Source: Bacteroidales bacterium 52_46
GTDB taxonomy: Bacteria > Bacteroidota > Bacteroidia > Bacteroidales > Muribaculaceae
NCBI GenBank assembly: GCA_001915385.1
Contig: MNQK01000002.1
Coordinates: 62,001-126,000 of the forward strand
DNA length: 64,000 nt
Reading direction: 5' to 3'
Within the stretch, counting starts at the first letter, position 1. Every line of letters begins with the position of its first letter. Shown here in pieces: positions 1 through 7,896 of the stretch. The position numbers and the translations under genes are program-made. The notes below the pieces were generated by a model. That model made no database searches. It worked only from the letters and a program-made list of their open reading frames with translations, and was not told where the DNA came from.

Positions 1-1212
1 GTTCGCCCGTTCGGGGCGGAATATGTCGCGGGCGCATTCACGCAGGTCGGCGCCCGTAAGCTCCCTGTAGCGGGCTATCGTGCCGTTGATCTCCTCATTG
101 TGGTATTCGCACATCGCGAGCGCCTGTGCCTTGGCGAGATAACTTACGTTGTTGAACGTCATCGCCGACTCCATCCTGTTGATGGCGCGTGTCAGCTGAC
201 CGGCGCTGAAGTCGCGGCACGCTATCTCCTCCACTTTGGCGTTGACGGTCTCGATGGCACGCCGCTCGTTGTCGGCACCGTTCTCGCGCAGACGCATGTT
301 GAGCATCAGCATTCCAGGCTCCTCGCTGCCCAGTATGGAGGCGTCGACCGAGGTGAAGAGGTCGCTCTCCATAAGCAGCTCGCGGTAGAATATCGACGAC
401 TCGCCGTTGGCCATAAGGTCGGTAAGCAGGTCGGCGCAGTAATACTGCTTCGTGCCGTAGCCCTCCATCGGATAGGCTATCGTTATGTCGGTCGACGGCA
501 CATGTCCCGACACCTCGGCATGCCGTGCCGACGTCTGCTCCGGTTCGCGGCCGTAACCGCGGGTAGCAATCTCACGCCGCGGTATGTCGCCGAACCATTT
601 CTCGGCCAGACGCCGGGTCTCTTCGGCCGTTATATTGCCCGATACAGCCACTACGGCGTTGTTGGGCGCGTAGTGCGAGAAAAAGAACTCCCGCGTGTCC
701 TGCGGCGTCACCCTGGCGATATGCTCCGGCGTCTTGCCTATCACCGGCCAGCTGTAGGGATGGGCGGTGTAGACAAGTTTGCGCAGATGGTGGCTCAGGT
801 CGCCGTAAGGACGGTTGAGACACTGCTGCTTGAACTCCTCCGTGACCACCGAACGCTGCACCTCGAGCGTACGGTCGGCGAACGACGGACTAAGCATCCT
901 GTCGCTCTCCAGCCAGAATGCAGTCTCGGCGTTCTGGGCAGGAAGTATATCGTAGAAATTGGTAAAGTCATTTGAGGTCCACGCGTTGTTTTTCCCTCCC
1001 GCACGCTCTATCGCGCCGTCGAAGTCGGGTATGTTGACCGAACCGCCGAACATCAGATGCTCGAACAGATGGGCAAGCCCGGTGAGGTCGCCGCGTTCGT
1101 CGCGGGCACCGACATTGTACAACACGTTGACGGCCACCATTGCCGTGTTGCCGTCGTAATTGTGCACAAACCTCAGCCCGTTGCCGAGCTCAAACCGCGT
1201 AGTCTCTATCAT
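1..1212 (-). CDS. M16 family zinc metallopeptidase (C-terminus outside the window)
   Basis: The minus-strand frame is open from an ATG at 1212 to the left edge, giving 404 codons with no stop, so the gene is truncated by the window. The translation carries the inverted zinc motif HLFEH near residue 50, the hallmark of insulinase-like M16 peptidases, in the context GLAHLFEHLMF, with a downstream conserved TNFYDILP stretch and a VTEEF glutamate region. The M16 N-terminal domain is followed by the start of the second, inactive-type domain (SGHVPSTDITIAYPM). A purine-rich stretch (GAGAGGGAG) lies just before the start. The gene follows the cyclophilin gene by 15 bp, so the two are probably co-transcribed. 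No signal peptide is visible, so a cytoplasmic or periplasm-independent role is inferred. Family assignment is firm; substrate unknown. Confidence 0.9.
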   Translation of the reverse strand, partial: MIETTRFELGNGLRFVHNYDGNTAMVAVNVLYNVGARDERGDLTGLAHLFEHLMFGGSVNIPDFDGAIERAGGKNNAWTSNDFTNFYDILPAQNAETAFWLESDRMLSPSFADRTLEVQRSVVTEEFKQQCLNRPYGDLSHHLRKLVYTAHPYSWPVIGKTPEHIARVTPQDTREFFFSHYAPNNAVVAVSGNITAEETRRLAEKWFGDIPRREIATRGYGREPEQTSARHAEVSGHVPSTDITIAYPMEGYGTKQYYCADLLTDLMANGESSIFYRELLMESDLFTSVDASILGSEEPGMLMLNMRLRENGADNERRAIETVNAKVEEIACRDFSAGQLTRAINRMESAMTFNNVSYLAKAQALAMCEYHNEEINGTIARYRELTGADLRECARDIFRPERAN

Positions 1213-1227
1213 GGCTCCCTCTCCGCG

Positions 1228-2148
1228 TTATTCCACTTCGACCGATATGATTTTGACATCCTCGGTCGGACGATCGTTGCGGTCGGTGGCTACTTTCTGT
1301 ATCGCGTCGACCACGTCCATGCCCGAGATAACCTCGCCGAATACGGTGTACTGGCCGTCGAGATGCGGCGTGCCGCCCTCGGTGCTGTAGGCCTTGCGCT
1401 GTTCCTCGGTGAGTTTTGCGGGATTTTTGGCTGCTTCGGCCTCGGTGATGGCTATCAGCTCGTCCTGGAGTTTCATCAGTCCGTCGCGGTCACCCTTGCG
1501 CTGCATCTCCTCTATCTTCGCACGGTTCTTACCCACAAGACTCTGGAATATGCCCTGTTGGTGTGCCATCTGCAGCTGTGCCTCCATCTGCTCCATCTCG
1601 GCGGCGCTGTACGCCTTGCCGGTGACGATATAGAACTGCGAGCCCGACGAACGGCGCTCGGGGTTCACCTGGTCACCTTGGCGTGCCGCCGCGAGGGCAC
1701 CGCGTTTGTGGAAATGCTTCGGATATACGAACTCAGCCTCGAGGGTGTATCCGGGGTCGCCCGAACCGAGCATCTTCCCCTTCGGCGCGTTCTTCGAGTC
1801 GGGGTCACCGGTCTGCACCATGAATTCATTGATGACGCGGTGGAAAAGCACGCCGTTGTAGAATCCCTCCTTCGCTAATTTCACGAAATTGTCGCGGTGG
1901 CGCGGAGTGTCGCCGTACAGACGCACCTTGATGTCGCCCATCGTCGTGCTGATTTTCACTATTACGTCCTCTTTGCTGACGGCAGTCGTATCGGCTGCCG
2001 CATTATCTTTCTTCACTTCCATTATTTCGGTATTTTGGGTTTTGTTGTCTTTTTGTGCAGTTGCTGCTCCGGCGGCATCCGATTGCTTGCAGCTCATCGT
2101 GATGGCCATGAGTGCCGCCATAGCTGCCGTTACCATTATCTTTCTCAT
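1228..2148 (-). CDS. Cyclophilin-type peptidyl-prolyl isomerase, lipoprotein
   Basis: The 306-residue protein starts with a lipoprotein signal peptide ending at Cys20 (AITMSC), then a low-complexity Asp/Ala/Lys linker, then a cyclophilin domain from about residue 65 (GDIKVRLYGDTPRHRDNF, FHRVI, SSGSQFYIVTG, GQYTVFGEVISGMDVVDAI). Cyclophilins catalyse cis-trans isomerisation of prolyl bonds; the lipobox suggests it works on exported proteins in the envelope. A roughly 80-residue helical, charged insertion splits the fold between the FYIVTG strand and the GQYTVFGEV strand, making the protein longer than a minimal cyclophilin. It overlaps the upstream small gene by four bases (ATGA) and is followed closely by the M16 peptidase, suggesting one transcript. 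Confidence 0.93.
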   Translation of the reverse strand: MRKIMVTAAMAALMAITMSCKQSDAAGAATAQKDNKTQNTEIMEVKKDNAAADTTAVSKEDVIVKISTTMGDIKVRLYGDTPRHRDNFVKLAKEGFYNGVLFHRVINEFMVQTGDPDSKNAPKGKMLGSGDPGYTLEAEFVYPKHFHKRGALAAARQGDQVNPERRSSGSQFYIVTGKAYSAAEMEQMEAQLQMAHQQGIFQSLVGKNRAKIEEMQRKGDRDGLMKLQDELIAITEAEAAKNPAKLTEEQRKAYSTEGGTPHLDGQYTVFGEVISGMDVVDAIQKVATDRNDRPTEDVKIISVEVE

Positions 2149-2519
2149 ATTCCTTTGGGATAAAGGCGCTTGTAGATACGCCTGAAGTTATTGTCACTCA
2201 GTCTCAGCTCCTCGGCGCGCTCAAGATAGTCGTCGCCGTAAAGGCTCTGCAGCAGGTGTCCGATGTAGGCTCTCTCACGGTCACGGTCAATAGCCGCGCT
2301 CACCATTTTGTCGATGGCGCCGGCAAAATGCTCCTTGTCGACAGCATTCAGATAGCGCGCCGCGCTCACTAAGAATTGCCCGTTGCCGTCCACTCTGATA
2401 AGATTGTCGGTCAGCCAGTCAAGATCTCCGTCTATAGCCCAGATATTGTTGGCGATATACTCGTATGTCATCAGGCCGTCCGTATCCTTTTCAAGTTCTT
2501 TTATTGTCTTTGTATCCAT
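2145..2519 (-). CDS. Conserved-looking small protein of unknown function
   Basis: A 124-residue acidic, helical protein starting MDTKTIKELEKDTDG. The frame is open further upstream, but the extra residues would cross a well-formed minus-strand promoter at 2602-2633, so the ATG at 2519 is preferred. I do not recognise a domain. The C-terminal half (FAGAIDKMVSAAIDRDRERAYIGHLLQSLYG) is rich in charged helices and the end is basic (FRRIYKRLYPKGI). The stop overlaps the cyclophilin start by four bases, which indicates translational coupling and membership of the same operon as the cyclophilin and M16 peptidase. No signal peptide or membrane segment is seen, so it is probably cytoplasmic. Confidence 0.75.
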   Translation of the reverse strand: MDTKTIKELEKDTDGLMTYEYIANNIWAIDGDLDWLTDNLIRVDGNGQFLVSAARYLNAVDKEHFAGAIDKMVSAAIDRDRERAYIGHLLQSLYGDDYLERAEELRLSDNNFRRIYKRLYPKGI

Positions 2520-2601
2520 TGCTGTTTGTTTTAATGCAAAATTACATTCTTTTACGGTGTGCTGATGCGTCAAAATCATACACCCGGTATAATTTCTTTC
2601 G

Positions 2602-2633
2602 CAAAAATACACTAAAATACTTGCTCGGCAAAA
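2602..2633 (-). promoter_or_regulatory. Bacteroidota promoter for the small protein-cyclophilin-M16 operon
   Basis: On the minus strand a TTTTG box (2629-2633) is followed after 19 bp by TATTTTTG (2602-2609), matching the TTTG-N19-TAnnTTTG consensus of Bacteroidota housekeeping promoters. It is placed about 80 bp before the chosen start at 2519. Confidence 0.7.
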
Positions 2634-2674
2634 TTTATCGTTCGCGCCCGCCCCATTTTTTCTTAAAAATTCCG

Positions 2675-2682
2675 TAAATTTG
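2675..2682 (+). promoter_or_regulatory. Promoter -7 box for pyk
   Basis: TAAATTTG matches the Bacteroidota -7 consensus and lies 64 bp before the pyruvate kinase start. A T-run at 2656-2661 is a weak -33 candidate. Confidence 0.6.
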
Positions 2683-2746
2683 CACATCATTTCAGGCTGC
2701 ATGATTTATCACGTGCATGACGCAGCCTTTCCAATAGGTTTGTTTT

Positions 2747-4219
2747 ATGAAAAAATTTACTAAGATTGTAGCGACAGTTTCCGACAAGCGGTGTGATGTC
2801 GATTTCATTCGCGACCTCTTCGACAACGGCATGAACGTAGTCCGCATGAACTCAGCCCACCTCTCGCTCGACGGTTTTACCAAAATCGTCAACAACGTCA
2901 GGCAGGTATCCGAGCGCATCGGCATACTCATCGACACCAAAGGCCCCGAAATCCGTACCACCAACAACGATTTCCCAGACCGCGACACCCCCATAGCCAT
3001 CTCCGCGGGCGACAGGATACGTTTCGTCGGCAATCCCGAAGCCCTTTCGTCGCACGACTGCATCGCGCTCTCATATACCGGCATCGCCGACGACGTCCGT
3101 CCCGGCGACCACCTACTCATCGACGACGGCGAACTCGACTTCGTCATCGACTCCATCGATGAGCGTACCATTTTCGCCACCGCCCTCAACGGCGGCTCGC
3201 TCGGCGCACGCAAGAGTGTCAACATACCCGGCGTGTCAATCAAGCTCCCCTCCCTCACACCCCGCGACATCACCAACATCGGCTACGCCATCGACCTCGG
3301 CATCGACTTCATAGCCCACTCGTTCGTACGCTCGGCCGACGACGTCCGCGCCATACAGTCTATCCTCGACGAGCGCGGCTCATCGATAAAAATCATATCC
3401 AAAATCGAAAACCAGGAAGGTATCGACAACTTCGACGAAATCCTCGAAGCCTCCTACGGTATAATGATAGCCCGCGGCGACCTCGGCATCGAAATCCCCG
3501 CCGAACGCATTCCAGGCATTCAGAAAAGTCTGATTGACAAATGCATCCGCGCCCACAAACCGGTTATTGTAGCCACACAGATGCTCCATTCGATGATATC
3601 CAACCCGCGCCCCACGCGCGCCGAAGTATCCGACATAGCCAACGCCGTCTACCAGCACACCGACGCCCTGATGCTCTCGGGCGAGACCGCCTACGGCAGC
3701 TACCCCGTCGAAGCCGTAGCCACCATGACCCGAGTAGCACTCGAGGCCGAGCGCTCCATGGCCGGCTCCGTCACCACCCCCGTCATCGAGCCTGATGTCA
3801 CATCATTCCTCGCCCGTCAGGCAGTGAAATCCAACTGCATGCTCGGCACCCGCGCCATCATCACCGACAGCTACACAGGCCGCACCGCCCGCTACATAGC
3901 CTCCTACCGCGGCATGTTCCCCACCCTCGCGCTATGCTACCGCGAAAACGTGGTGCGCCTCCTCTCCCTCTCCTACGGCGTATGGGCTATCCACCAGCCC
4001 CCCACATCATCATCGCGCCAGTATCTCCGCGACGGTCTGCGCCATCTTCTTGAAAGCAAACGCCTCACCCTCGACGACTCCATTGCCTACCTCGGTGGCG
4101 GATTCGGCGAAGGACGCGGCACCACCTTCCTCGAAATCAACAAAGTGAGCGAAGTAATGGAAAACTACTGCACCTACTCCCTCCCCAACCTCGAGGACGT
4201 AGCCCAGACCACCCGATAA
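2747..4219 (+). CDS. pyk: Pyruvate kinase
   Basis: A 490-residue protein with the typical length and order of pyruvate kinases: an N-terminal strand (KIVATVSDK, MNVVRMNSAH), the barrel with the conserved Lys/Glu/Asp site (KIISKIENQEGIDNF and IARGDLGIEIP), the PVIVATQML and RPTRAEVSDIANAV segments, and a C-terminal alpha/beta domain. It makes pyruvate and ATP from phosphoenolpyruvate and ADP in glycolysis. It stands alone with its own promoter at 2675. Wobble positions are strongly C-rich, as in the other plus-strand genes up to 10 kb, which fits a highly expressed gene. Confidence 0.96.
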   Translation: MKKFTKIVATVSDKRCDVDFIRDLFDNGMNVVRMNSAHLSLDGFTKIVNNVRQVSERIGILIDTKGPEIRTTNNDFPDRDTPIAISAGDRIRFVGNPEALSSHDCIALSYTGIADDVRPGDHLLIDDGELDFVIDSIDERTIFATALNGGSLGARKSVNIPGVSIKLPSLTPRDITNIGYAIDLGIDFIAHSFVRSADDVRAIQSILDERGSSIKIISKIENQEGIDNFDEILEASYGIMIARGDLGIEIPAERIPGIQKSLIDKCIRAHKPVIVATQMLHSMISNPRPTRAEVSDIANAVYQHTDALMLSGETAYGSYPVEAVATMTRVALEAERSMAGSVTTPVIEPDVTSFLARQAVKSNCMLGTRAIITDSYTGRTARYIASYRGMFPTLALCYRENVVRLLSLSYGVWAIHQPPTSSSRQYLRDGLRHLLESKRLTLDDSIAYLGGGFGEGRGTTFLEINKVSEVMENYCTYSLPNLEDVAQTTR

Positions 4220-4231
4220 AAAATAATCCCC

Positions 4232-4324
4232 ATCGGCCCCATTTGCCCTATTGGCCCTATTGGCCCTATTAGGCCTACTCCCTCCCGCTAAATCCCGTTA
4301 AATCCCGATTAGTCCCGATTAATC
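4232..4324. repeat. Intergenic 9-bp (CCCTATTGG) then 10-bp (TAAATCCCGT/GATTAATCCC) tandem repeats
   Basis: The pyk-prfB gap holds about four degenerate copies of a 9-bp unit of the type CCCTATTGG (4244-4275), then about four copies of a 10-bp unit of the type TAAATCCCGT or GATTAGTCCC (4287-4324). Similar tracts recur in other gaps of the window. Confidence 0.75.
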
Positions 4325-4363
4325 AAAAAATTCAAAATCCAACATTCAAAATTCAAAATTATC

Positions 4364-5483
4364 ATGATTACTCAAGAACAATTAAAAGAGACTTTTGAAC
4401 GCAAGCTCGCGTTGAGGAGGTATCTTTGACATCGACAGCAAGAAAATAGAACTCGAAGAAGAAGAACTCCGCACCCACGTCCCCGACTTCTGGGAGCACC
4501 CCAAGGAAGCCCAGGCTCAGATGAAAAAAATCAAGGACATCAAAGCCTGGATTGACGGCTACCACGAGATAGAAAACCTCGTCGACGAACTTCAGCTATC
4601 ATTTGACTTCTACAAAGAGGAACTCGTCACCGAAGAGGAAGTCGACCGCCAGTACACCGCCACAATCGAAGCCATCGAGGCACTCGAGCTTCGCAACATG
4701 CTCCGCCGCGAGGAAGACAAACTCGGCGTCGTGCTCAAAATCAACTCCGGAGCCGGAGGCACCGAAAGCCAGGACTGGGCACAGATGCTCATGCGCATGT
4801 ACCTGCGCTACTGCGAGCGCCACGGCTACAAGACTTCAATCGCCAACCTCCTCGAAGGTGACGAAGCCGGCATCAAATCATGCACCATCAACGTCGAGGG
4901 CGATTTCGCCTACGGTTACCTCAAGAGCGAGAACGGCGTGCACCGCCTCGTGCGCGTGTCACCCTACAACGCCCAGGGCAAACGAATGACATCCTTTGCC
5001 TCCGTATTCGTCACCCCCCTCGTCGACGATACCATCGAGGTCAAAGTCGAACCCGCCCTCATGTCATGGGACACATTCCGTTCAGGTGGCGCCGGCGGAC
5101 AGAACGTCAACAAAGTCGAATCCGGCGTACGCCTCCGCTACCAGTTCACCGACCCCTACACCGGCGAGAAAGAAGAAATCCTCATCGAGAACACCGAGAC
5201 CCGCGACCAGCCCAAGAACAAGGAAAACGCCCTGCGTCACCTCCGCTCCATCCTCTACGAGAAAGAGATGCAGCACCGTCTTGAAGAGCAGGCCAAAGTC
5301 GAGGCCGGCAAGATGAAAATCGAATGGGGCTCGCAGATACGCTCCTACGTGTTCGACGACCGTCGCGTCAAAGACCACCGCACCGGCTTCCAGACCTCCG
5401 ACGTCAACGCCGTAATGGACGGCGACCTCGACGGCTTCATCAAAGCCTACCTCATGGAATTCGCCGCCGACGAAGCAAAATAA
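4364..5483 (+). CDS. prfB: Peptide chain release factor 2, with programmed +1 frameshift
   Basis: Release factor 2 ends translation at UGA and UAA. The reading frame starts at ATG 4364 (MITQEQLKETFERK) and reaches an in-frame TGA at 4427-4429 after 21 codons. The site reads AGGAGG, TAT, CTT, TGA, C: a Shine-Dalgarno-like hexamer, the slippery CTT and the UGA stop of the classic autoregulatory +1 frameshift. Reading resumes at GAC 4428 and continues to 5483, about 372 residues in all. The second part has the catalytic GGQ loop (RSGGAGGQNVNKVES). The stop-recognition tripeptide reads SPY where the textbook RF2 motif is SPF. Low RF2 lets ribosomes pause at UGA and shift frame, so synthesis is self-controlled. 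An annotation starting at ATG 4521 would lose the N-terminus. Confidence 0.96.
4414..4430 (+). promoter_or_regulatory. prfB: Programmed +1 ribosomal frameshift site of prfB
   Basis: GAGGAGG (4414-4420), then TAT CTT TGA C (4421-4430). The Shine-Dalgarno-like stretch sits directly upstream of CTT-TGA with the spacing seen in the E. coli prfB site. Confidence 0.93.
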
Positions 5484-5489
5484 CCCCCG

Positions 5490-5645
5490 CCCAATAGGTC
5501 TAATTAGACCAATTAGACTAATTAGTCCTATTGGCCCAATCCACGCGTAGGGACGCGATTCATCGGCGTCCGCGCCCTGAAATCCCCCGTCCACTCCGTT
5601 TAATCCGGATTAATCTCGTTTAATCCCGTTTAATCCGGATTAATC
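5490..5645. repeat. Intergenic repeats: ATTAGACCA-type 9-bp tract, GGGACGCGATTCATC motif, 10-bp TTTAATCCGG tract
   Basis: Three elements fill the prfB-argB gap. A 9-bp tract at 5490-5540 begins CCAATAGG and ends CCTATTGG, so it is an imperfect palindrome. A GTAGGGACGCGATTCATC motif at about 5548-5565 is also found in the palindromic element at 37.7 kb. A 10-bp tract of the type TTTAATCCCG/GATTAATCTC spans 5597-5645. Confidence 0.72.
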
Positions 5646-5679
5646 ATTCAAAATCCCCCATTCGAAATTCAAAATTCCC

Positions 5680-6453
5680 ATGCAGCAACTCACCATCATA
5701 AAAGTAGGCGGAAAAATCGTCGAAGAACCCGACACCCTCGCCGCCCTCATAGCCGACTTCGCGCGCATCCCCGGCCTCAAGCTCCTCGTCCACGGAGGAG
5801 GCCGCTCCGCCACACGCCTCGCCACCCAGCTCGGCATCGAACAGAAAATGGTCGACGGGCGCCGCATCACCGACGCCGACACCCTCCGCATCGTCACGAT
5901 GGTCTACGGAGGTCTCGTCAACAAAAACATCGTCACCTCACTGCAGGCCGAAGGCATCAACGCCATCGGCCTCACCGGCGCCGACATGGACATAATCCGC
6001 TCGCACCGCCGCCCCGCAGGCGAAATCGACTACGGATTCGTGGGCGACGTCGACCGCGTCGACGCCCAAGCCATCGCACGCCTCCTCGACGCCGGACTCG
6101 TACCCGTCATCGCCCCTCTCTCCCACGACGGACACGGCTCCATGCTCAACACCAACGCCGACACCATCGCATCCGAAGTAGCCCGCGCACTCGCCCCCCT
6201 CTTCGACACCACCCTCACATTCTGCTTCGAAAAGCCCGGAGTACTTACCGATGAGAACGATGACACATCGGTCATAAAAAAAATCGATCGCGCAACTTAT
6301 CAACAGCTACGCGACCGTAATATTATTGCCGGCGGTATGATACCGAAACTCGACAATGCATTTAAAGCACTGAATTCGGGTGTCAAAGAAGTCATTATCA
6401 CTAAGGCCGACGCCATCGCCGTTCCCGGCAGCGGTACGGTCATCTGCAACTGA
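5680..6453 (+). CDS. argB: Acetylglutamate kinase (possibly acting on N-succinylglutamate)
   Basis: A 257-residue amino-acid kinase. Motifs include the N-terminal IIKVGGK nucleotide loop, VHGGGRSATRLATQLG, a TDADTLRIVTMVYGGLVNK segment, NTNADTIASEVA and IAGGMIPKLDNAFKAL, all typical of ArgB. It phosphorylates the gamma-carboxyl of the N-acylated glutamate in the second step of arginine synthesis. Bacteroides species are known to use N-succinylated intermediates, so a succinyl substrate is possible; the sequence alone does not decide. argH lies 1.4 kb downstream on the same strand but separated by pyrE and an SRPBCC gene. The start follows AT-rich ATTCAAAATT repeats with no Shine-Dalgarno. Confidence 0.92.
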   Translation: MQQLTIIKVGGKIVEEPDTLAALIADFARIPGLKLLVHGGGRSATRLATQLGIEQKMVDGRRITDADTLRIVTMVYGGLVNKNIVTSLQAEGINAIGLTGADMDIIRSHRRPAGEIDYGFVGDVDRVDAQAIARLLDAGLVPVIAPLSHDGHGSMLNTNADTIASEVARALAPLFDTTLTFCFEKPGVLTDENDDTSVIKKIDRATYQQLRDRNIIAGGMIPKLDNAFKALNSGVKEVIITKADAIAVPGSGTVICN

Positions 6454-6585
6454 CCTCCCTGTGGCCCACCATCTTATCGCAAGAAAAAGCCACCCCGTAT
6501 ATCGTATTATTATTTATTCTTCATCTGTTAGACTTTTTTAATATCCAAAAGTTTAATCGCCTCGCAAATTTTCAGCATTTTTTCG

Positions 6586-6593
6586 TAAATTTG
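6586..6593 (+). promoter_or_regulatory. Promoter -7 box for pyrE
   Basis: TAAATTTG lies 39 bp before the pyrE ATG at 6633. It overlaps the in-frame upstream ATG at 6591, which argues against that start being used. Confidence 0.6.
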
Positions 6594-6632
6594 CATGCGT
6601 TCTTTAATCAATCACCAATATATTTTCAGGCT

Positions 6633-7283
6633 ATGAATAAAATTGACCGCCTTCTCGCTGAAAAACTGCTCAAAATCAGTGCAATCAAACTTCAACCCGA
6701 AAACCCCTTCACCTGGGCATCGGGATGGAACTCTCCCATATATACCGACAACCGCAAGACTCTCTCATATCCCGAAATACGCACCTTCATCAAGGTTGAG
6801 CTCTCACGCCTCATCATGGAGAACTTCCCCGAGGCCGAAGCCATCGCCGGAGTCGCAACAGGTGCCATCGCACAGGGTGCCCTCGTAGCCGACGAGCTCA
6901 TGCTCCCCTACGTCTACGTCCGCTCCACGCCCAAGGACCACGGTCTTGAAAACCTCATTGAAGGCTCGCTCCGTCCCGGTCAGAAAGTAGTCGTCATCGA
7001 AGACCTCGTATCCACCGGCAGCAGCTCCCTCAAGGCTGTCAACGCCATCCGCGCCGCAGGCAGCGAAGTCATCGGCATGGTAGCCATCTTCTCCTACGAA
7101 TTCCCCGTAGCCGTAGAGCACTTCAAGCAGGAGAAAGTAAAGCTCTTCACCCTCAGCAACTATTCCGCAATGCTCGAAGCTGCCGTCAAGACCAACTATA
7201 TCCGCGAGTCCGACGTCAAGACCCTCGAGCTCTGGCGCGAAGACCCCGCCAACTGGGTTCCCGCCAACTCAGCCGACAATTAA
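6633..7283 (+). CDS. pyrE: Orotate phosphoribosyltransferase
   Basis: A 216-residue type I phosphoribosyltransferase starting MNKIDRLLAEKLLKI. It has the OPRT signature AIAGVATGAIAQGALVADEL, the lysine/arginine loop YVRSTPKDHGLENLIEGSL and the PRPP-binding VVVIEDLVSTGSSSLKAV. It joins orotate to PRPP to make OMP in pyrimidine synthesis. The start at 6633 is chosen over an in-frame ATG at 6591 because that one falls inside the -7 promoter box. The SRPBCC gene follows 18 bp downstream in the same direction, so the two likely form an operon. Confidence 0.95.
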   Translation: MNKIDRLLAEKLLKISAIKLQPENPFTWASGWNSPIYTDNRKTLSYPEIRTFIKVELSRLIMENFPEAEAIAGVATGAIAQGALVADELMLPYVYVRSTPKDHGLENLIEGSLRPGQKVVVIEDLVSTGSSSLKAVNAIRAAGSEVIGMVAIFSYEFPVAVEHFKQEKVKLFTLSNYSAMLEAAVKTNYIRESDVKTLELWREDPANWVPANSADN

Positions 7284-7301
7284 TCACTCCACTCCACCTG
7301 T

Positions 7302-7724
7302 ATGTCACGATACGAAAGCAAGACCGTCACGGTTCAGAAACCTATATGCGAGATGTTCAGCCGTTTTTCCGACCTCTCATTCTTCGAGAAACAGCTTGAA
7401 CAGCTCCCCGAAGAACAACGCGCCAAACTCGGCGAAGTGCACTTCGCTCCCGACTCGATATCCATCGTCACACCTCAGGTTGGCGAACTCAAATTCCAGG
7501 TCATCGAGCGTCACGAGCCCGACAAAATCGTATTCGGCAGCCCGTCGTCACCGATTCCGCTGACCATGTCGGTCAACTTCGCCGAAGTCTCGCCCGAAGC
7601 CACCGACGTAACCACCGTAATCGACGTCGAAATCCCCGCGATGCTCCGTCCATTCGTCGGGCCCAAGCTCCAGCAGGCAGCCGACAAATTCGGTGAAATG
7701 ATATCCAACCTCAGCCGCTCATAA
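7302..7724 (+). CDS. SRPBCC (START-like) family protein
   Basis: A 140-residue protein starting MSRYESKTVTVQKPICEMF. The opening beta strand followed by two short helices (FSRFSDLSFFEKQLEQL), the run of antiparallel strands (DSISIVTPQVGELKFQVIERHEPDKIVF) and the long C-terminal helix (LRPFVGPKLQQAADKFGEMISNL) fit the ligand-binding SRPBCC helix-grip fold. Ligand and role are unknown. It sits 18 bp after pyrE and its last codons form part of the terminator stem, so it ends the pyrE transcript. Fold assignment is by pattern only. Confidence 0.8.
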   Translation: MSRYESKTVTVQKPICEMFSRFSDLSFFEKQLEQLPEEQRAKLGEVHFAPDSISIVTPQVGELKFQVIERHEPDKIVFGSPSSPIPLTMSVNFAEVSPEATDVTTVIDVEIPAMLRPFVGPKLQQAADKFGEMISNLSRS

Positions 7725-7740
7725 GGCTGAGGTTTTTCTT
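7707..7740 (+). terminator. Intrinsic terminator overlapping the SRPBCC stop codon
   Basis: AACCTCAGCC (7707-7716) pairs with GGCTGAGGTT (7725-7734) around an 8-nt loop that contains the TAA stop, followed by a T-rich stretch. Confidence 0.85.
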
Positions 7741-7884
7741 ACTAAAATAGCTACAAAGCTACAATAGCTACGATAGCTATATTAGCTATATTAGCTATAT
7801 TAGCTAAATTAGCTAAATTAGCTAAATTAGCTATATCAGCTATATTAGCTAAAAAATTACTAATTCCTAATTACTAATTCCTAA
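7741..7884. repeat. TTAGCTATA-type 9-bp tandem repeat tract
   Basis: About a dozen degenerate copies of a 9-bp unit (AGCTATATT, AGCTAAATT, AGCTACAAT) fill 7748-7850, followed by two copies of ATTACTAATTCCTA up to 7884. The tract lies between the pyrE-SRPBCC terminator and argH. A shorter tract with the same unit occurs at 17368-17405. Confidence 0.88.
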
Positions 7885-7896
7885 TTGAATAGAGCG

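Noticed and set aside
100..975. 291-codon plus-strand frame at the left end
   Set aside because: It is antisense to the M16 peptidase, which has clear motifs such as HLFEH.
7741..7850. Tandem repeats as a CRISPR array
   Set aside because: Units are 9 bp with no spacers, and no cas genes are present.
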